Shown here piece by piece: positions 54,151 to 64,000 of a stretch of DNA of 64,000 nucleotides. Numbering within the stretch: the first letter of the stretch is position 1; each line of letters opens with the position of its first letter. Under the pieces are notes generated by a model. It had not been told where the DNA came from. It made no database searches and was given only the letters and a program-made list of their open reading frames with translations. The stretch lies in contig NZ_CP049332.1 in the NCBI RefSeq assembly GCF_011064285.1, positions 248,001-312,000 on the forward strand, written 5' to 3'. This DNA is from Vibrio ziniensis (GTDB taxonomy: Bacteria > Pseudomonadota > Gammaproteobacteria > Enterobacterales > Vibrionaceae). A program made the position numbers and the translations under genes.

Positions 54151-55182
54151 TTATTCCCAATCAAGAATAACTTTACCGGAAGCCCCGCTACGCATAGCGT
54201 CGAAGCCTTTTTGGAAGTCATCAACCTTGTAGTGGTGAGTGATGATTGGTGACAAATCTAGACCAGATTGGATCAGGCTTGCCATCTTGTACCAAGTTTC
54301 GAACATTTCACGTCCGTAGATACCTTTGATAACCAAACCTTTGAAAATCACTTTGGTCCAGTCAATCGCCATATCTGATGGTGGAATACCTAACAGAGCA
54401 ATACGACCACCGTGGTTCATGGTGTCTAACATTGAGCTGAATGCACTTGGTACACCAGACATTTCAAGACCAACGTCAAAACCTTCGGTCATACCTAGTT
54501 CAGTCATCACGTCCGATAGCTTCTGCTGAGCAACGTTAACTGCGCGAGTCACACCCATCTTACGAGCAAGCTCTAGACGGTATTCGTTCACGTCAGTAAT
54601 CACCACGTGGCGTGCGCCTACGTGTTTTGCTACTGCTGCGGCCATGATACCGATTGGGCCAGCACCTGTGATCAGAACATCTTCACCAACAAGATCAAAA
54701 GAGAGTGCTGTATGTACTGCATTACCGAACGGGTCGAAGATTGATGCTAAATCATCAGAAATACCATCTGGGATCTTGAATGCGTTAAATGCTGGGATCA
54801 CAAGATATTCTGAGAAAGAACCAGTACGGTTTACACCGACACCAATAGTGTTACGACAAAGGTGAGTACGGCCGCCACGACAGTTACGGCAGTGACCACA
54901 AGTAATGTGGCCTTCGCCAGAAACGCGATCGCCCAGTTCAAAGCCGCGAACGCCTTCGCCGATGCCGACTACTTCACCCACGTACTCGTGGCCAACAACC
55001 ATAGGTACTGGAATGGTTTTTTGTGACCACTCGTCCCAGTTATAAATGTGGACGTCAGTGCCACAAATGGCCGTTTTCTTAATTCTGATCAGAATGTCGT
55101 TATAACCCAATTCAGGCTTTTCGACTTCCGTCATCCAAATGCCTTGTTCAGGCTTAAGCTTAGCTAGTGCTTTAATTTTCAT
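54151..55182 (-). CDS. tdh: L-threonine 3-dehydrogenase
   Basis: 343 aa zinc-dependent medium-chain dehydrogenase. It oxidises L-threonine to 2-amino-3-ketobutyrate. Catalytic zinc site: [13 protein letters not shown] and GHEYVGEV; structural zinc cysteines in [18 protein letters not shown] fold [12 protein letters not shown]. The ATG at 55182 gives the length of E. coli Tdh (341). It is downstream of kbl (46 bp gap), the enzyme that takes the product. Confidence 0.96.
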   Translation of the reverse strand: MKIKALAKLKPEQGIWMTEVEKPELGYNDILIRIKKTAICGTDVHIYNWDEWSQKTIPVPMVVGHEYVGEVVGIGEGVRGFELGDRVSGEGHITCGHCRNCRGGRTHLCRNTIGVGVNRTGSFSEYLVIPAFNAFKIPDGISDDLASIFDPFGNAVHTALSFDLVGEDVLITGAGPIGIMAAAVAKHVGARHVVITDVNEYRLELARKMGVTRAVNVAQQKLSDVMTELGMTEGFDVGLEMSGVPSAFSSMLDTMNHGGRIALLGIPPSDMAIDWTKVIFKGLVIKGIYGREMFETWYKMASLIQSGLDLSPIITHHYKVDDFQKGFDAMRSGASGKVILDWE

Positions 55183-55228
55183 AATGTTCACCAAATGAAT
55201 CCTCCGAGATTGGAAGAAACAATAATCC

Positions 55229-56422
55229 TTAGATGATGTTCATCTCTTTACCGACTTCGATAAACGCGTCGATAGCTTTATCTAGTTGTTCACGAGTATG
55301 TGCTGCAGACATCTGAGTACGAATACGCGCTTGACCTTTTGGCACAACAGGGAATGAGAAACCAACTACGTAAATACCTTTCGCCAGAGAACGCTCTGCA
55401 AACTCAGCCGCGACTTTTGCATCGCCAAGCATAATTGGAATGATTGCGTGGTCAGCACCAGCCATAGTGAAGCCCGCTTCTGTCATGCGTGCACGGAAGT
55501 GTGCTGCGTTATCCCATAGGCGATCACGAAGCTCATCGCTTTCAGCAAGCAGATCAAGAACACGCAGAGATGCAGAAACGATCGCAGGAGCAACTGAGTT
55601 AGAGAATAGATATGGGCGAGAACGTTGACGTAGCCAGTCGATCACTTCTTTCTTACCAGAGGTGTAACCACCCGAAGCTCCGCCCATTGCTTTACCTAGC
55701 GTACCCGTGATGATATCGATACGGTCAATAACGTTGTGGTATTCGTGCGTACCACGGCCGTTTGCACCCATAAAGCCAACAGCATGAGAGTCATCGACCA
55801 TCACCAGTGCGTTATATTTATCTGCAAGGTCACAGATCGCAGGAAGGTTAGCGACTACGCCATCCATTGAGAACACACCGTCAGTTACAATCAACTTGTG
55901 ACGCGCACCAGCTTTATCTGCCTCGATTAGTTGCTCTTCCAACTCTTGCATATTGTTGTTTGAGTAACGGAAACGCATCGCTTTACATAGGCGAACACCG
56001 TCAATGATAGAAGCATGGTTTAGAGCATCAGAAATAACCGCATCTTCTTTATCAAGCAGAGTTTCAAACAACCCACCGTTTGCATCGAAACATGAGGTGT
56101 AAAGAATGGTGTCTTCTTTGCCTAAGAAATTTGAAAGTTTCTTTTCGAGAGCTTTATGTGAATCTTGTGTACCACAGATAAAGCGAACTGAAGCCATACC
56201 GAAACCGTGAGAGTCCATCCCCTCTTTCGCTGCTTCAATCAATGTTGGGTGGTTCGCTAAACCAAGGTAGTTATTGGCGCAGAAGTTCAAAACTTCTTCG
56301 CCGGTAGAAATGTGTACAGAAGCTTGCTGCTGAGAGGTAATAATACGTTCAGATTTATAGAGACCTTCAGCTTTTACTTCTTCAAGCTGGTCACGAATTT
56401 GCTGGTAAAAAGCAGTCGACAT
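55229..56422 (-). CDS. kbl: 2-amino-3-ketobutyrate CoA ligase
   Basis: 397 aa PLP enzyme that splits 2-amino-3-ketobutyrate into glycine and acetyl-CoA. The PLP Lys lies in [26 protein letters not shown] and [10 protein letters not shown] are family motifs. The ATG at 56422 fits the usual length; upstream codons are not conserved. Forms the kbl-tdh operon for threonine catabolism. Confidence 0.96.
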   Translation of the reverse strand: MSTAFYQQIRDQLEEVKAEGLYKSERIITSQQQASVHISTGEEVLNFCANNYLGLANHPTLIEAAKEGMDSHGFGMASVRFICGTQDSHKALEKKLSNFLGKEDTILYTSCFDANGGLFETLLDKEDAVISDALNHASIIDGVRLCKAMRFRYSNNNMQELEEQLIEADKAGARHKLIVTDGVFSMDGVVANLPAICDLADKYNALVMVDDSHAVGFMGANGRGTHEYHNVIDRIDIITGTLGKAMGGASGGYTSGKKEVIDWLRQRSRPYLFSNSVAPAIVSASLRVLDLLAESDELRDRLWDNAAHFRARMTEAGFTMAGADHAIIPIMLGDAKVAAEFAERSLAKGIYVVGFSFPVVPKGQARIRTQMSAAHTREQLDKAIDAFIEVGKEMNII

Positions 56423-56654
56423 TGCATTTTCCTTCTTCGTTTTTCGGAGCATAAATAAGCGGGTTATTTACACTGTAAAAGAACTGCCAGTAGCGACAAA
56501 TATGTGTACGTTTTCCCAAACGCAACTCGCTACAAATCATCTCCTAAGTGTAATCCACTCGTTGAAAAGCGATTATCCTACTTTGCGGAAAAGCATTCAT
56601 GAAATTAAGGCACAAATAGCAACTATTAAACCCGTCAGTTGCGAATATAGAAAA

Positions 56655-56677
56655 AAGCGCCTTATGGAAAGGCGCTT
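56655..56677 (-). terminator. Terminator of aldB
   Basis: AAGCGCCTT / AAGGCGCTT stem with a T run on the minus strand, ~18 bp after the aldB stop. Confidence 0.85.
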
Positions 56678-56694
56678 CATATTTGTGATGGGTT

Positions 56695-58215
56695 TTAGAA
56701 GAACCCTAGAGGGTTAATATCGTAGCTCACTAGTAAGTTTTTCGTATTTTGGTAGTGGTTAAGCATCATTTTGTGAGTCTCTCGACCGATGCCTGATTTC
56801 TTGTAGCCACCAAACGCCGCATGTGCTGGGTATGCGTGATAGCAGTTAATCCACACTCGACCCGCTTCAATGTTACGTCCCATACGGTATGCAAGATTAG
56901 TGTCCCGAGTCCAAACACCTGCACCTAGACCATATTCAGTATCATTGGCGATGGCGAGTGCTTCTGCCTCATCTTTGAAGCTCGTGATAGCAATGACAGG
57001 GCCGAAAATTTCCTCTTGGAACACCCGCATTTTGTTGTTACCCGCCAGCATGGTTGGCTGAATGTAATATCCCTTACTGATGTCACCGTTTTGCAGCGCA
57101 ACTTCACCACCAAAGACCACTTTTGCGCCTTCCTGACGACCAATCTCCAAGTAACTTAAAATTTTATCGAACTGCTCTTGTGAAGCTTGAGCCCCTACTT
57201 GAGTGTCTGTATCTAAAGGGTTGCCTTGTTTGATGGTTTTCGCACGCTCTGACAATTTCGCCACAAAGCGGTCATAGATAGATTCATGAACCAGCACGCG
57301 AGAAGGGCAAGTACACACTTCGCCTTGGTTAAAGAAGCCGAGCAACGTACCTTCAATGCATTTTTCTAGATAAGCATCTTCATGATCGAAGATATCTGCA
57401 AAGTAGATGTTTGGAGATTTACCGCCAAGCTCCACAGTAGAAGGAATCAAGTTGTCAGCGGCACATTTCAGAATGTGATTGCCCACTTCGGTAGAGCCAG
57501 TAAACGCCAATTTTGCAATACGGTTACTGGTCGCAAGAGCCTGACCGGCTTCATTACCAAAACCGTTCACCACGTTAACCACACCTGCAGGGATCAAATC
57601 ACCAATGGTTTCCATCAATACCAAAATGGATGTTGGTGTTTGTTCTGCAGGTTTTAGCACCACACAACAACCCGCAGCCATCGCAGGCGCAATCTTCCAA
57701 GCGGCCATCAGCATTGGGAAGTTCCAAGGAATGATTTGACCAACAACACCAATCGGCTCAGGAAAGTGGTATGCCGCTGTATTAGCATCAATTTCGGCAG
57801 CGCTGCCTTCTTGAGCACGGATACAACCAGCGAAATAACGGAAATGATCGACCATTAGAGGAATATCGGCCGCCAACGTTTCGCGAATCGGTTTCCCGTT
57901 TTCCCAAGACTCAACATAGGCCAGTTTTTCGATGTTCTCTTCAATGCGGTCTGCGATTTTCAGTAGTATGTTTGAACGCTCAGTCACACTGGTTTTACCC
58001 CACGCCGCACGAACACTGTGCGCGGCATCAAGAGCGAGATTAATATCTTCTTCACTTGAACGTGGCACTTTACAGAATACTTCGCCATTAATTGGCGATG
58101 GGTTGTCGAAATACACTTCACGGACAGGTTTTACCCATTCGCCGCCAATATAGTTATCGTATTGATCTTTAAAATTAAAAATCGAATTTGCTGTTCCTGG
58201 TTGCGCATAAATCAT
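56695..58215 (-). CDS. aldB: NAD(P)+-dependent aldehyde dehydrogenase, AldB type
   Basis: 506 aa. Oxidises aldehydes such as acetaldehyde to acids. Catalytic Cys in [10 protein letters not shown], general-base Glu in ELGGKSPN, and the nucleotide site FTGSTEVG. The sequence is very close to E. coli AldB along its length ([28 protein letters not shown]). A GG-N10-GC promoter lies upstream, and a sigma-54 activator is divergent, so it is probably sigma-54 dependent. Confidence 0.95.
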   Translation of the reverse strand: MIYAQPGTANSIFNFKDQYDNYIGGEWVKPVREVYFDNPSPINGEVFCKVPRSSEEDINLALDAAHSVRAAWGKTSVTERSNILLKIADRIEENIEKLAYVESWENGKPIRETLAADIPLMVDHFRYFAGCIRAQEGSAAEIDANTAAYHFPEPIGVVGQIIPWNFPMLMAAWKIAPAMAAGCCVVLKPAEQTPTSILVLMETIGDLIPAGVVNVVNGFGNEAGQALATSNRIAKLAFTGSTEVGNHILKCAADNLIPSTVELGGKSPNIYFADIFDHEDAYLEKCIEGTLLGFFNQGEVCTCPSRVLVHESIYDRFVAKLSERAKTIKQGNPLDTDTQVGAQASQEQFDKILSYLEIGRQEGAKVVFGGEVALQNGDISKGYYIQPTMLAGNNKMRVFQEEIFGPVIAITSFKDEAEALAIANDTEYGLGAGVWTRDTNLAYRMGRNIEAGRVWINCYHAYPAHAAFGGYKKSGIGRETHKMMLNHYQNTKNLLVSYDINPLGFF

Positions 58216-58294
58216 AGTTCAGTCCTTGTAATTGTACATTCACGTTATTGTTAGGGTTTGCAGTGCTCATTTTCACACCTGCTTGTTACGTTAA

Positions 58295-58311
58295 CGCAAA
58301 TCACAAGCCAA
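58295..58311 (-). promoter_or_regulatory. Sigma-54 promoter of aldB
   Basis: On the minus strand TTGGCTTGTGATTTGC gives GG-N10-GC, the -24/-12 spacing, about 80 bp before the aldB start. The divergent sigma-54 activator supports this. Confidence 0.7.
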
Positions 58312-58419
58312 ACTCGTCGGTCTTGTTGTTAATAAATTGTAAAGCTATGATTAACAAAATGATCGAAAGCATTAAGTGGCAATGGAAACGCTGTTTGGGT
58401 ACTGCCACCCATTGTTCCA

Positions 58420-60213
58420 GTGTCCCAAAATGACACACAGCTACTGTCACAACATGGAACAGTTATGCAAATTCAAACAGTTAAAGATTGGCTTTCAACA
58501 TCTTGGCATCGAAGTGAAGAAGCAGGGCTGACTCAAAGAAGCCGTCCAGAACACATTCTGTTACCCAATTACGAGCTTAAAGAGCGTAAATGGTTAGCCA
58601 CATCATTACTTGCTGCCGTCGAGAAACATGCGTTACCACTGTTTAATCAAATGTGCGGTCACAGTGACAGCCACTTAGTGTTAACGGATAAAGAAGGCGT
58701 GATTCTCTCCACTTGGGGACAACCTCGTTTTAAAGAACGTTTAACTGAGATTGCTCTGGAATCAGGTGCATGCTGGCAGGAAAGAATTAAAGGAACCAAC
58801 GCAATTGGTACTGCCATTGTTGATGCCCGTCCAGTAACCGTCGTTGGCGATCAACATTACATCCGACAACATCATTTCATCAGTTGTTCTTCATGCCCTA
58901 TTTTTACTCATCAGGGTGAACTACTTGGTATTCTGGATATCACCAGCGAGCAGCAAAAGCACGACCTATCCACTCAAGTGCTCGTTCAAAGTATGGTGCA
59001 GCTCATTGAAAACCATCTGCTGTGCGAAATACCTCAAGGTTCCACCAGAATTGATCTCGCTTGTGAACGTTCTCTACTTAACAGTGGCTGGCAAGGTATT
59101 GTTATCGCTGATGAGGGCGGAAAGATCATCGCCCATAACCACATAGCGGCTCAACTTTTGGCGCAGAACTCAGTAGTAGGTCACACTATTGATGAAGTGT
59201 TTAATCAAAGACCAAAGCCATTTGTATTTGAAAAGCACGCCCTAACCAATAAGCATGGCCAAACGCACTCTTACACCGCTTCGTGCGAACTTCATTTTGG
59301 TGACAGTAATGTTGAACAAGCATGGCAACAAGCGAACAAGCTGATCGATAAAGATATTACGCTGATGATTCTAGGTGAAACCGGCGTAGGTAAAGGCGAG
59401 TTTGTAAAAGCACTCCATCAGCAAAATCCGAGAAAAACCAAAGCACTGGTCAGTGTTAACTGTGGTGCATTGCCAAAAGATTTGATTGAATCTGAACTCT
59501 TTGGCTACGTGGCGGGCGCGTTTACCGGAGCAAACAGCAAAGGTTATCAAGGAAAAATTCGCCAAGCAGATAAAGGCATTTTGTTTCTCGATGAAATCGC
59601 AGACATGCCATTAGAAGCACAGTCTCGTTTGCTGCATGTGATTCAGGATAAAGTGGTGATTCCTGTTGGATCAAATCAAAGCTATCCAGTGGATATCCAG
59701 ATCATCGCTGCCACTCATAAAGATTTAGAAATAGCCGTTGAAGAAGGAAGTTTCCGTCAAGATCTGTACTATCGGCTGAATGGTTTGATTCTGCATTTGC
59801 CCGCTTTGCGCGAGCGGCAAGACAAAGCGGCTCTGATTGAAAACATCCACAAAACCTATCGTATTGGCGATCAGTCGTTATCACCTGATCTTATGGAGTT
59901 ACTAACCAGTTATCACTGGCCTGGCAATATAAGAGAGTTAGATAACATGATGAAGGTTGCTTGCCTGCTTGCCAGTGATGAACCTCAATTAGAGTTGGAA
60001 CATGTTCCAGGCCACATCAGAAAATCTCTACTCAATCACGTTGCTGATAGTGCGTTTGAACGTGCTGCGGTAGATTTAAAAACCACAGTAGAAGATAAAC
60101 TCCTTAAAACATATCAAGCGAATCAAGGCAACATAAGCCAAACATCGAAGATGCTTGGCATCAGTCGTAACACCCTTTATCGAAAGCTCAAATCCATCGG
60201 GATTTTGAAATAG
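58420..60213 (+). CDS. Sigma-54-dependent activator, AcoR-like
   Basis: 597 aa. The N-terminal GAF-like sensor (~80-210, GACWQERIKGTNAIGTA and CSSCPIF) resembles AcoR/acetoin-type regulators. The AAA+ core has Walker A GETGVGKGEF, GAFTGA (sigma-54 contact), and a Walker B LFLDEI. The Fis-type HTH is NISQTSKMLGISRNTLYRKL. It is divergent from aldB and likely activates it in response to an aldehyde or acetoin-like signal. The start is a GTG at 58420; an ATG at 58465 is possible, and a palindromic TGTC-N9-GACA-like site overlaps the GTG. Confidence 0.92.
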   Translation: MSQNDTQLLSQHGTVMQIQTVKDWLSTSWHRSEEAGLTQRSRPEHILLPNYELKERKWLATSLLAAVEKHALPLFNQMCGHSDSHLVLTDKEGVILSTWGQPRFKERLTEIALESGACWQERIKGTNAIGTAIVDARPVTVVGDQHYIRQHHFISCSSCPIFTHQGELLGILDITSEQQKHDLSTQVLVQSMVQLIENHLLCEIPQGSTRIDLACERSLLNSGWQGIVIADEGGKIIAHNHIAAQLLAQNSVVGHTIDEVFNQRPKPFVFEKHALTNKHGQTHSYTASCELHFGDSNVEQAWQQANKLIDKDITLMILGETGVGKGEFVKALHQQNPRKTKALVSVNCGALPKDLIESELFGYVAGAFTGANSKGYQGKIRQADKGILFLDEIADMPLEAQSRLLHVIQDKVVIPVGSNQSYPVDIQIIAATHKDLEIAVEEGSFRQDLYYRLNGLILHLPALRERQDKAALIENIHKTYRIGDQSLSPDLMELLTSYHWPGNIRELDNMMKVACLLASDEPQLELEHVPGHIRKSLLNHVADSAFERAAVDLKTTVEDKLLKTYQANQGNISQTSKMLGISRNTLYRKLKSIGILK

Positions 60214-60243
60214 CTCGAAACGACTTTATAGATGGCTGATTGG

Positions 60244-63177
60244 TTATACCAAATAATCAGCCACGTTCACTTGATCTATCTGCTCAGATTCTAAAAATTC
60301 CTTGGCGTAATCCATGTATACACCTGAGTTGAGGAACAGGGCGAACAGGTCTGCGTCGATGTGATTATCTTTGACCATAAAACTCATGATTTTTAGTGAC
60401 TCGGACAACGTCTTCGCTTTCTTATATGGGCGATCTGCACTGGTCAACGCTTCAAAAATATCCGCAATCGCCATCGCTTTACCCGCAAGAGGGATTTCAT
60501 TTTGGTTAATTCCCTGTGGATAGCCTTTGCCATCCAATTTTTCGTGGTGGCTGCCAGCGATAAGCGGAATATTTTTCAAATGGCTTGGGAATGGCAGCGA
60601 CTCCAACATCATCATGGTTTCTATAATGTGGTCGTTAATGATGAATCGTTCTTCATCATTAAGAGTACCGCGTTCAATGCTGAGGTTGTAAACCTCACCC
60701 TGATCATTCTTGTACTGCTTAGGTTGCAATTGGAAACGCGCATCACGCGTTTTATTACTTTCCCAAGGAATATGATGTGACGCTTTATCTGACAATAAAG
60801 ACTCAGTAACCGGCAATTCATTCGGGTCATCTTTATATCGCTTGAGCTCTTCATGCCCGAGACCTAATCGTGAATCCAGAGTGCGTTGCCATGTTTTAGC
60901 TGCAATATCTTGAATGCGTTGTTTATATTCATCACTTAGAAACTCGTTACCTTCGTTCATTTGAGCGATAAAGGCGAAGTCCTCATCCAGCTGTCGGCAT
61001 TTCTCTTCCACCGTCATTTTTTGATCTACAGGAAGTTCACCAAAAGCCTGTTTGTAAACTTCAATTTGAGCATCTCTTTTTAGCACTTCGAAACGAGTTC
61101 TGACTTCGTGGATACGGTTATAAATAGTCTCCAGTTTAGTCGCTTTATCCACCACATATTCGGGTGTCGTTACCTTGCCGCAATCATGAAGCCATGAGGC
61201 AATATGCAAAGCCTCTTGGTCATCAGGAGTCAATGAATATTCCTCGAACGGAGGTAGATCCGATTCAGCGGCAGCACTTACCAAACGCTCGGTTAAAACA
61301 GGTACGCGTTGGCAATGGTTTCCTGTGTATGGCGACTTGGTATCGATAGCGCCTGCGATAACACGAATGAAGGCTTCCAATAACTCTTTTTGCTCTCTTA
61401 AGTGTTTTTTGGTTTCAATCGCCAGTGAGGTATATCCCGTTAAGACTAAAGTTAACGGTAGAGTTTCATCCAATATTGATTGCTTTTGCTCATTGAGATA
61501 AGCAAGGTTCACACAGCCAATACATTTTTCATCGCGGTTATAAAGCGGCACCAATATCCACCAGACTTCTTCTGGCAAACGAAGCTTTCGCGCAAACTCA
61601 GGAGAATTTTCATAAATCAGATACTCCTGATTGGTCACCTGAGAGTATATCTGTCTTACTTTCTCGCTGTTATCTAAGTAGGCAAGAGAAACATCATTCT
61701 TATCTTTGGTTTTCCCATCCCAATAAATATGCGACTCCAAGCGACCTTCATTCTCATTCCAAATCGACAGAAATGCGCTTTGAGCCATAGTGACCTTAAC
61801 CAGGCCTTCACTAATCACAGATTGAATTTTCATCGAGTCTTTTTGCTTAGAAATTGTTCTGGTCAACTCGAAGAAGTTACGGATAGTGACGTTCATCCCT
61901 TTTAAAGCTCTGCTCAGATCTACAATCTCTTTGATTCGACTTGGTCTGTAATTTGGAGCATCAAATTTAAAATGGCTTATGTCTTGAGCATTTTTTGTTG
62001 CCAAGCGGATTGGACGGCTAATAAACTGAGCCATAATGTAAACAATTGGCAAAACAAGTAGAGCCAAAATAAACGCCGTAGCAATGGCATGATGTCTGAT
62101 AGCAGCAGCTTTATCTAATAACTCCACCTCTTTAATGGCAAACAACAAGTAAAAGTCTTTATCACCTATTTTTGCCACAGGGAATACTTCACCGAACCAT
62201 TTTTCACCCTTGATTATCTCGGTTTTTAGACCATTGCCCACCAAACTTTCATCCAATATAACTTCTCGAATATTTGGAAATGGCAACTGGTCGATGGTTT
62301 CCAACTTATCAACCGCGATACGATGGTTGCTACCTTCGCTGAAAGCGTAGATATAACGTTGATTTTTTTCAAACAATAGCCTAGTTGAGGGATGACTCTC
62401 AGCACTCCCCGCGAGTACACTGGACACGCTAGACAATAGAATCTCAGCAGCGATAACAGTTCCCGATTCGGCTTTCTTTTGAACGGTTACACCAATTTGC
62501 TGCTGCACATTAAAGAACTTCGGTCTTGCCAGGCTCATCTCATTACTTTTTGCCGCTTGATACCAAGTCTCTTTGCGAGCATCTAACCTATTATTGGAGA
62601 TAGTTTGAGAACCAATGACTTTACCTTCAGCGCTAAAAAAGAATAGCGTCGCATATCCCTTCTCATAAGAAGAGATAACACCAAAAAGCTCTGCATTTTG
62701 GGGAACGGGGATATTTTTCATCCATGGCGATTGCGTATTTTTGAGTGCTGCAATGATATCGCCATTGCTATAACCGATGAAGTACGCATTAACTCCCGGT
62801 TGGGTGTGCAAAAGCTTTTGCAAAATAGCGATGTATGAAATGCTATCTTCTTTAAATGTTTGCTCACCGAGCGAAGTAAGTTCTAAGGTACTGATGGCGT
62901 CCATTGCGGGTTGAAAAACTTTTTCGAAATCGCCTTTTGTAGTGGTAGCTATCTGTTCAAACAGCGTTTGATTCGCTTCGAAGATGATGTTGTCGATACT
63001 TTTAGAAGAAGCCCATATTTGCAACAAACAAGAACCGGCTACCACAGTGACAAACATCACAGACAAGTGAATATGAAGTGGCATAACAAATCTCGAATAC
63101 CACCGCTCTTCTGTTTTCTTCATTCCAGCTTTCCCTAGCACAACATTTTGTAAAGATAGACTATTTCTACTTCTCAT
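60244..63177 (-). CDS. Membrane HD-GYP phosphodiesterase with Cache, HAMP and GAF domains
   Basis: 977 aa. TM1 (~40-60), a large periplasmic Cache-like sensor (~60-370), TM2 (~380-405), HAMP (~410-440), GAF-like (~460-610), then HD-GYP (~620-960). HD is in LHDCGKV; the later half has [13 protein letters not shown] and [19 protein letters not shown]. About 150 residues separate the HD helix from the HHE block, far more than usual. It should degrade c-di-GMP in response to a periplasmic ligand. Start at 63177 or the Met at 63123. Confidence 0.9.
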   Translation of the reverse strand: MRSRNSLSLQNVVLGKAGMKKTEERWYSRFVMPLHIHLSVMFVTVVAGSCLLQIWASSKSIDNIIFEANQTLFEQIATTTKGDFEKVFQPAMDAISTLELTSLGEQTFKEDSISYIAILQKLLHTQPGVNAYFIGYSNGDIIAALKNTQSPWMKNIPVPQNAELFGVISSYEKGYATLFFFSAEGKVIGSQTISNNRLDARKETWYQAAKSNEMSLARPKFFNVQQQIGVTVQKKAESGTVIAAEILLSSVSSVLAGSAESHPSTRLLFEKNQRYIYAFSEGSNHRIAVDKLETIDQLPFPNIREVILDESLVGNGLKTEIIKGEKWFGEVFPVAKIGDKDFYLLFAIKEVELLDKAAAIRHHAIATAFILALLVLPIVYIMAQFISRPIRLATKNAQDISHFKFDAPNYRPSRIKEIVDLSRALKGMNVTIRNFFELTRTISKQKDSMKIQSVISEGLVKVTMAQSAFLSIWNENEGRLESHIYWDGKTKDKNDVSLAYLDNSEKVRQIYSQVTNQEYLIYENSPEFARKLRLPEEVWWILVPLYNRDEKCIGCVNLAYLNEQKQSILDETLPLTLVLTGYTSLAIETKKHLREQKELLEAFIRVIAGAIDTKSPYTGNHCQRVPVLTERLVSAAAESDLPPFEEYSLTPDDQEALHIASWLHDCGKVTTPEYVVDKATKLETIYNRIHEVRTRFEVLKRDAQIEVYKQAFGELPVDQKMTVEEKCRQLDEDFAFIAQMNEGNEFLSDEYKQRIQDIAAKTWQRTLDSRLGLGHEELKRYKDDPNELPVTESLLSDKASHHIPWESNKTRDARFQLQPKQYKNDQGEVYNLSIERGTLNDEERFIINDHIIETMMMLESLPFPSHLKNIPLIAGSHHEKLDGKGYPQGINQNEIPLAGKAMAIADIFEALTSADRPYKKAKTLSESLKIMSFMVKDNHIDADLFALFLNSGVYMDYAKEFLESEQIDQVNVADYLV

Positions 63178-63267
63178 AAGTAGGAATTATGTCATCAGAT
63201 TAATTGGTTCTTATGGTACAGTTCGCTTTACGACTGCACTTGTATGATCATTAAACGTCAGAACACC

Positions 63268-64000
63268 ATGCTAAACCCTAAGCTCATTACCCTACTACCT
63301 GATTTAGCGACATTTATCTTAATTGTAAATGAAGGCAGTTTTACCGCGGCTGCTCACAAGTTAGGTGTTACTCCTTCTGCATTAAGTAAACTTATTACTC
63401 GTTTAGAGCAAGCTTTGTCAGTTAAGCTGTTTGAACGTACAACACGTAAACTAATGATTACCCAAGCTGGACAAAAAATTTACGACCAATGCTTAGTAAT
63501 GATCAATGCTGCTCAGCAAGCAGTCGAATTATCAAGCTCAGATCATACTGAAGCGTCGGGCACGTTAACTGTCGCAGCACCGGAAGCCTTCCTAAACTCA
63601 GTGTTACAGCCTCTTGTCGTACCTTTCCTCAAGCAATATCCTGAGATAAAACTCAGATTAAGAGCTGCAGACGGGGAAATTGATCTGTTCAAGCACAATG
63701 TCGATGTGGCTTTTAAACTCACGGATAAACCGGATGAAAACTTGGTGTTAAAGGAACTGGCGAAAACCAATCTGGTGCTGTGTGCCAGCCCTGAATATCT
63801 CAAGCAAAGAGGCATACCGAAACATCCGACGTATCTCTCACAGCATGATTGTCTCTACCTCGCGGAAACCGAGCATGACCATATTTGGAGCTTTTTAAAG
63901 GACGACGAGTTCCACACGGTGGCAGTCACTGGCCGTTTCGCTGTAAACCAATCACAAATACGTTTGAACGGAGCAAAAAATGGCTTGGGTATTGGAATAT
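63268..64000 (+). CDS. LysR-family regulator, cut by the window's right edge
   Basis: Translation from ATG 63268 (an in-frame ATG at 63244 is an alternative) gives a LysR N-terminal HTH: FILIVNEGSFTAAAHKLGVTPSALSKLITRLE, then the start of the effector domain (GTLTVAAPEAFLNSVLQPLV). No stop occurs before 64000, so the C-terminus is outside. The last readable residues (NGAKNGLGIGI) fit a normal effector domain. It is divergent from the HD-GYP gene. Confidence 0.92.
   Translation, partial: MLNPKLITLLPDLATFILIVNEGSFTAAAHKLGVTPSALSKLITRLEQALSVKLFERTTRKLMITQAGQKIYDQCLVMINAAQQAVELSSSDHTEASGTLTVAAPEAFLNSVLQPLVVPFLKQYPEIKLRLRAADGEIDLFKHNVDVAFKLTDKPDENLVLKELAKTNLVLCASPEYLKQRGIPKHPTYLSQHDCLYLAETEHDHIWSFLKDDEFHTVAVTGRFAVNQSQIRLNGAKNGLGIGI

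Noticed and set aside
56502..56717. 71-codon plus-strand frame between kbl and aldB
   Set aside because: It covers the aldB terminator and overlaps the aldB end; no protein signal.

Overview
The window looks like chromosomal DNA of a marine gammaproteobacterium, almost certainly Vibrionaceae. Supporting points are the moderately AT-rich base composition, many chemotaxis and c-di-GMP proteins, a CsrB-type RNA with a VarA/GacA-type box, a nadE of the Vibrio length, a kbl-tdh operon, and attC-like integron sites. No rRNA or tRNA gene was recognised.

Layout. (1) 1-26.9 kb is mostly core or shell genome: a cut-off histidine kinase, an HD-GYP response regulator, two chemoreceptors, divergent nadD-like/nadE, OsmC and ExoD proteins, a CsrB-family RNA (about 8.1-8.5 kb, minus strand), dCMP deaminase, a GGDEF-EAL protein, an atypical GAPDH, a large AsmA-like (DUF748) protein, an amino-acid transport and regulation cluster (LysE, LysR, Lrp, YjeH), a TetR regulator, a DUF406 protein, an LRR-like exported protein and an acyltransferase. 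(2) 27-35.4 kb: a MOSC-ferredoxin-reductase fusion, pyrC with a PurR box, an IS200-type element lodged between pyrC and what looks like its original terminator, and a ynjBCD-ynjF operon. (3) 35.4-44 kb is AT-rich and accessory, and holds secreted or surface proteins: a PEP-CTERM protein, a subtilisin-like protease behind a c-di-GMP-I riboswitch, a lipoprotein, a membrane-anchored rhodanese and a ricin-domain pectate lyase. (4) 44-54.1 kb is a mobile patchwork: a patatin phospholipase, two integron-type cassettes with attC-like sites but no integron integrase nearby (one cassette gene is broken by an 8-bp tandem repeat), a lipoprotein, an ssb-xis-integrase block, an orphan QueC-like enzyme, an IS1111-type IS110 element, and a cluster of GGGGC repeats beside tdh. 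(5) 54.1-64 kb returns to core genome: kbl-tdh, aldB with a divergent sigma-54 activator and a GG-N10-GC promoter, a large HD-GYP receptor, and the start of a LysR gene.

Themes. Second-messenger control recurs: two HD-GYP proteins, one GGDEF-EAL protein and a c-di-GMP riboswitch whose downstream hairpin covers the ribosome binding site of the protease. The CsrB-like RNA adds a post-transcriptional layer. The most unusual items are the riboswitch-controlled protease, the repeat-broken cassette gene, and the orphan QueC-like enzyme in the mobile region.
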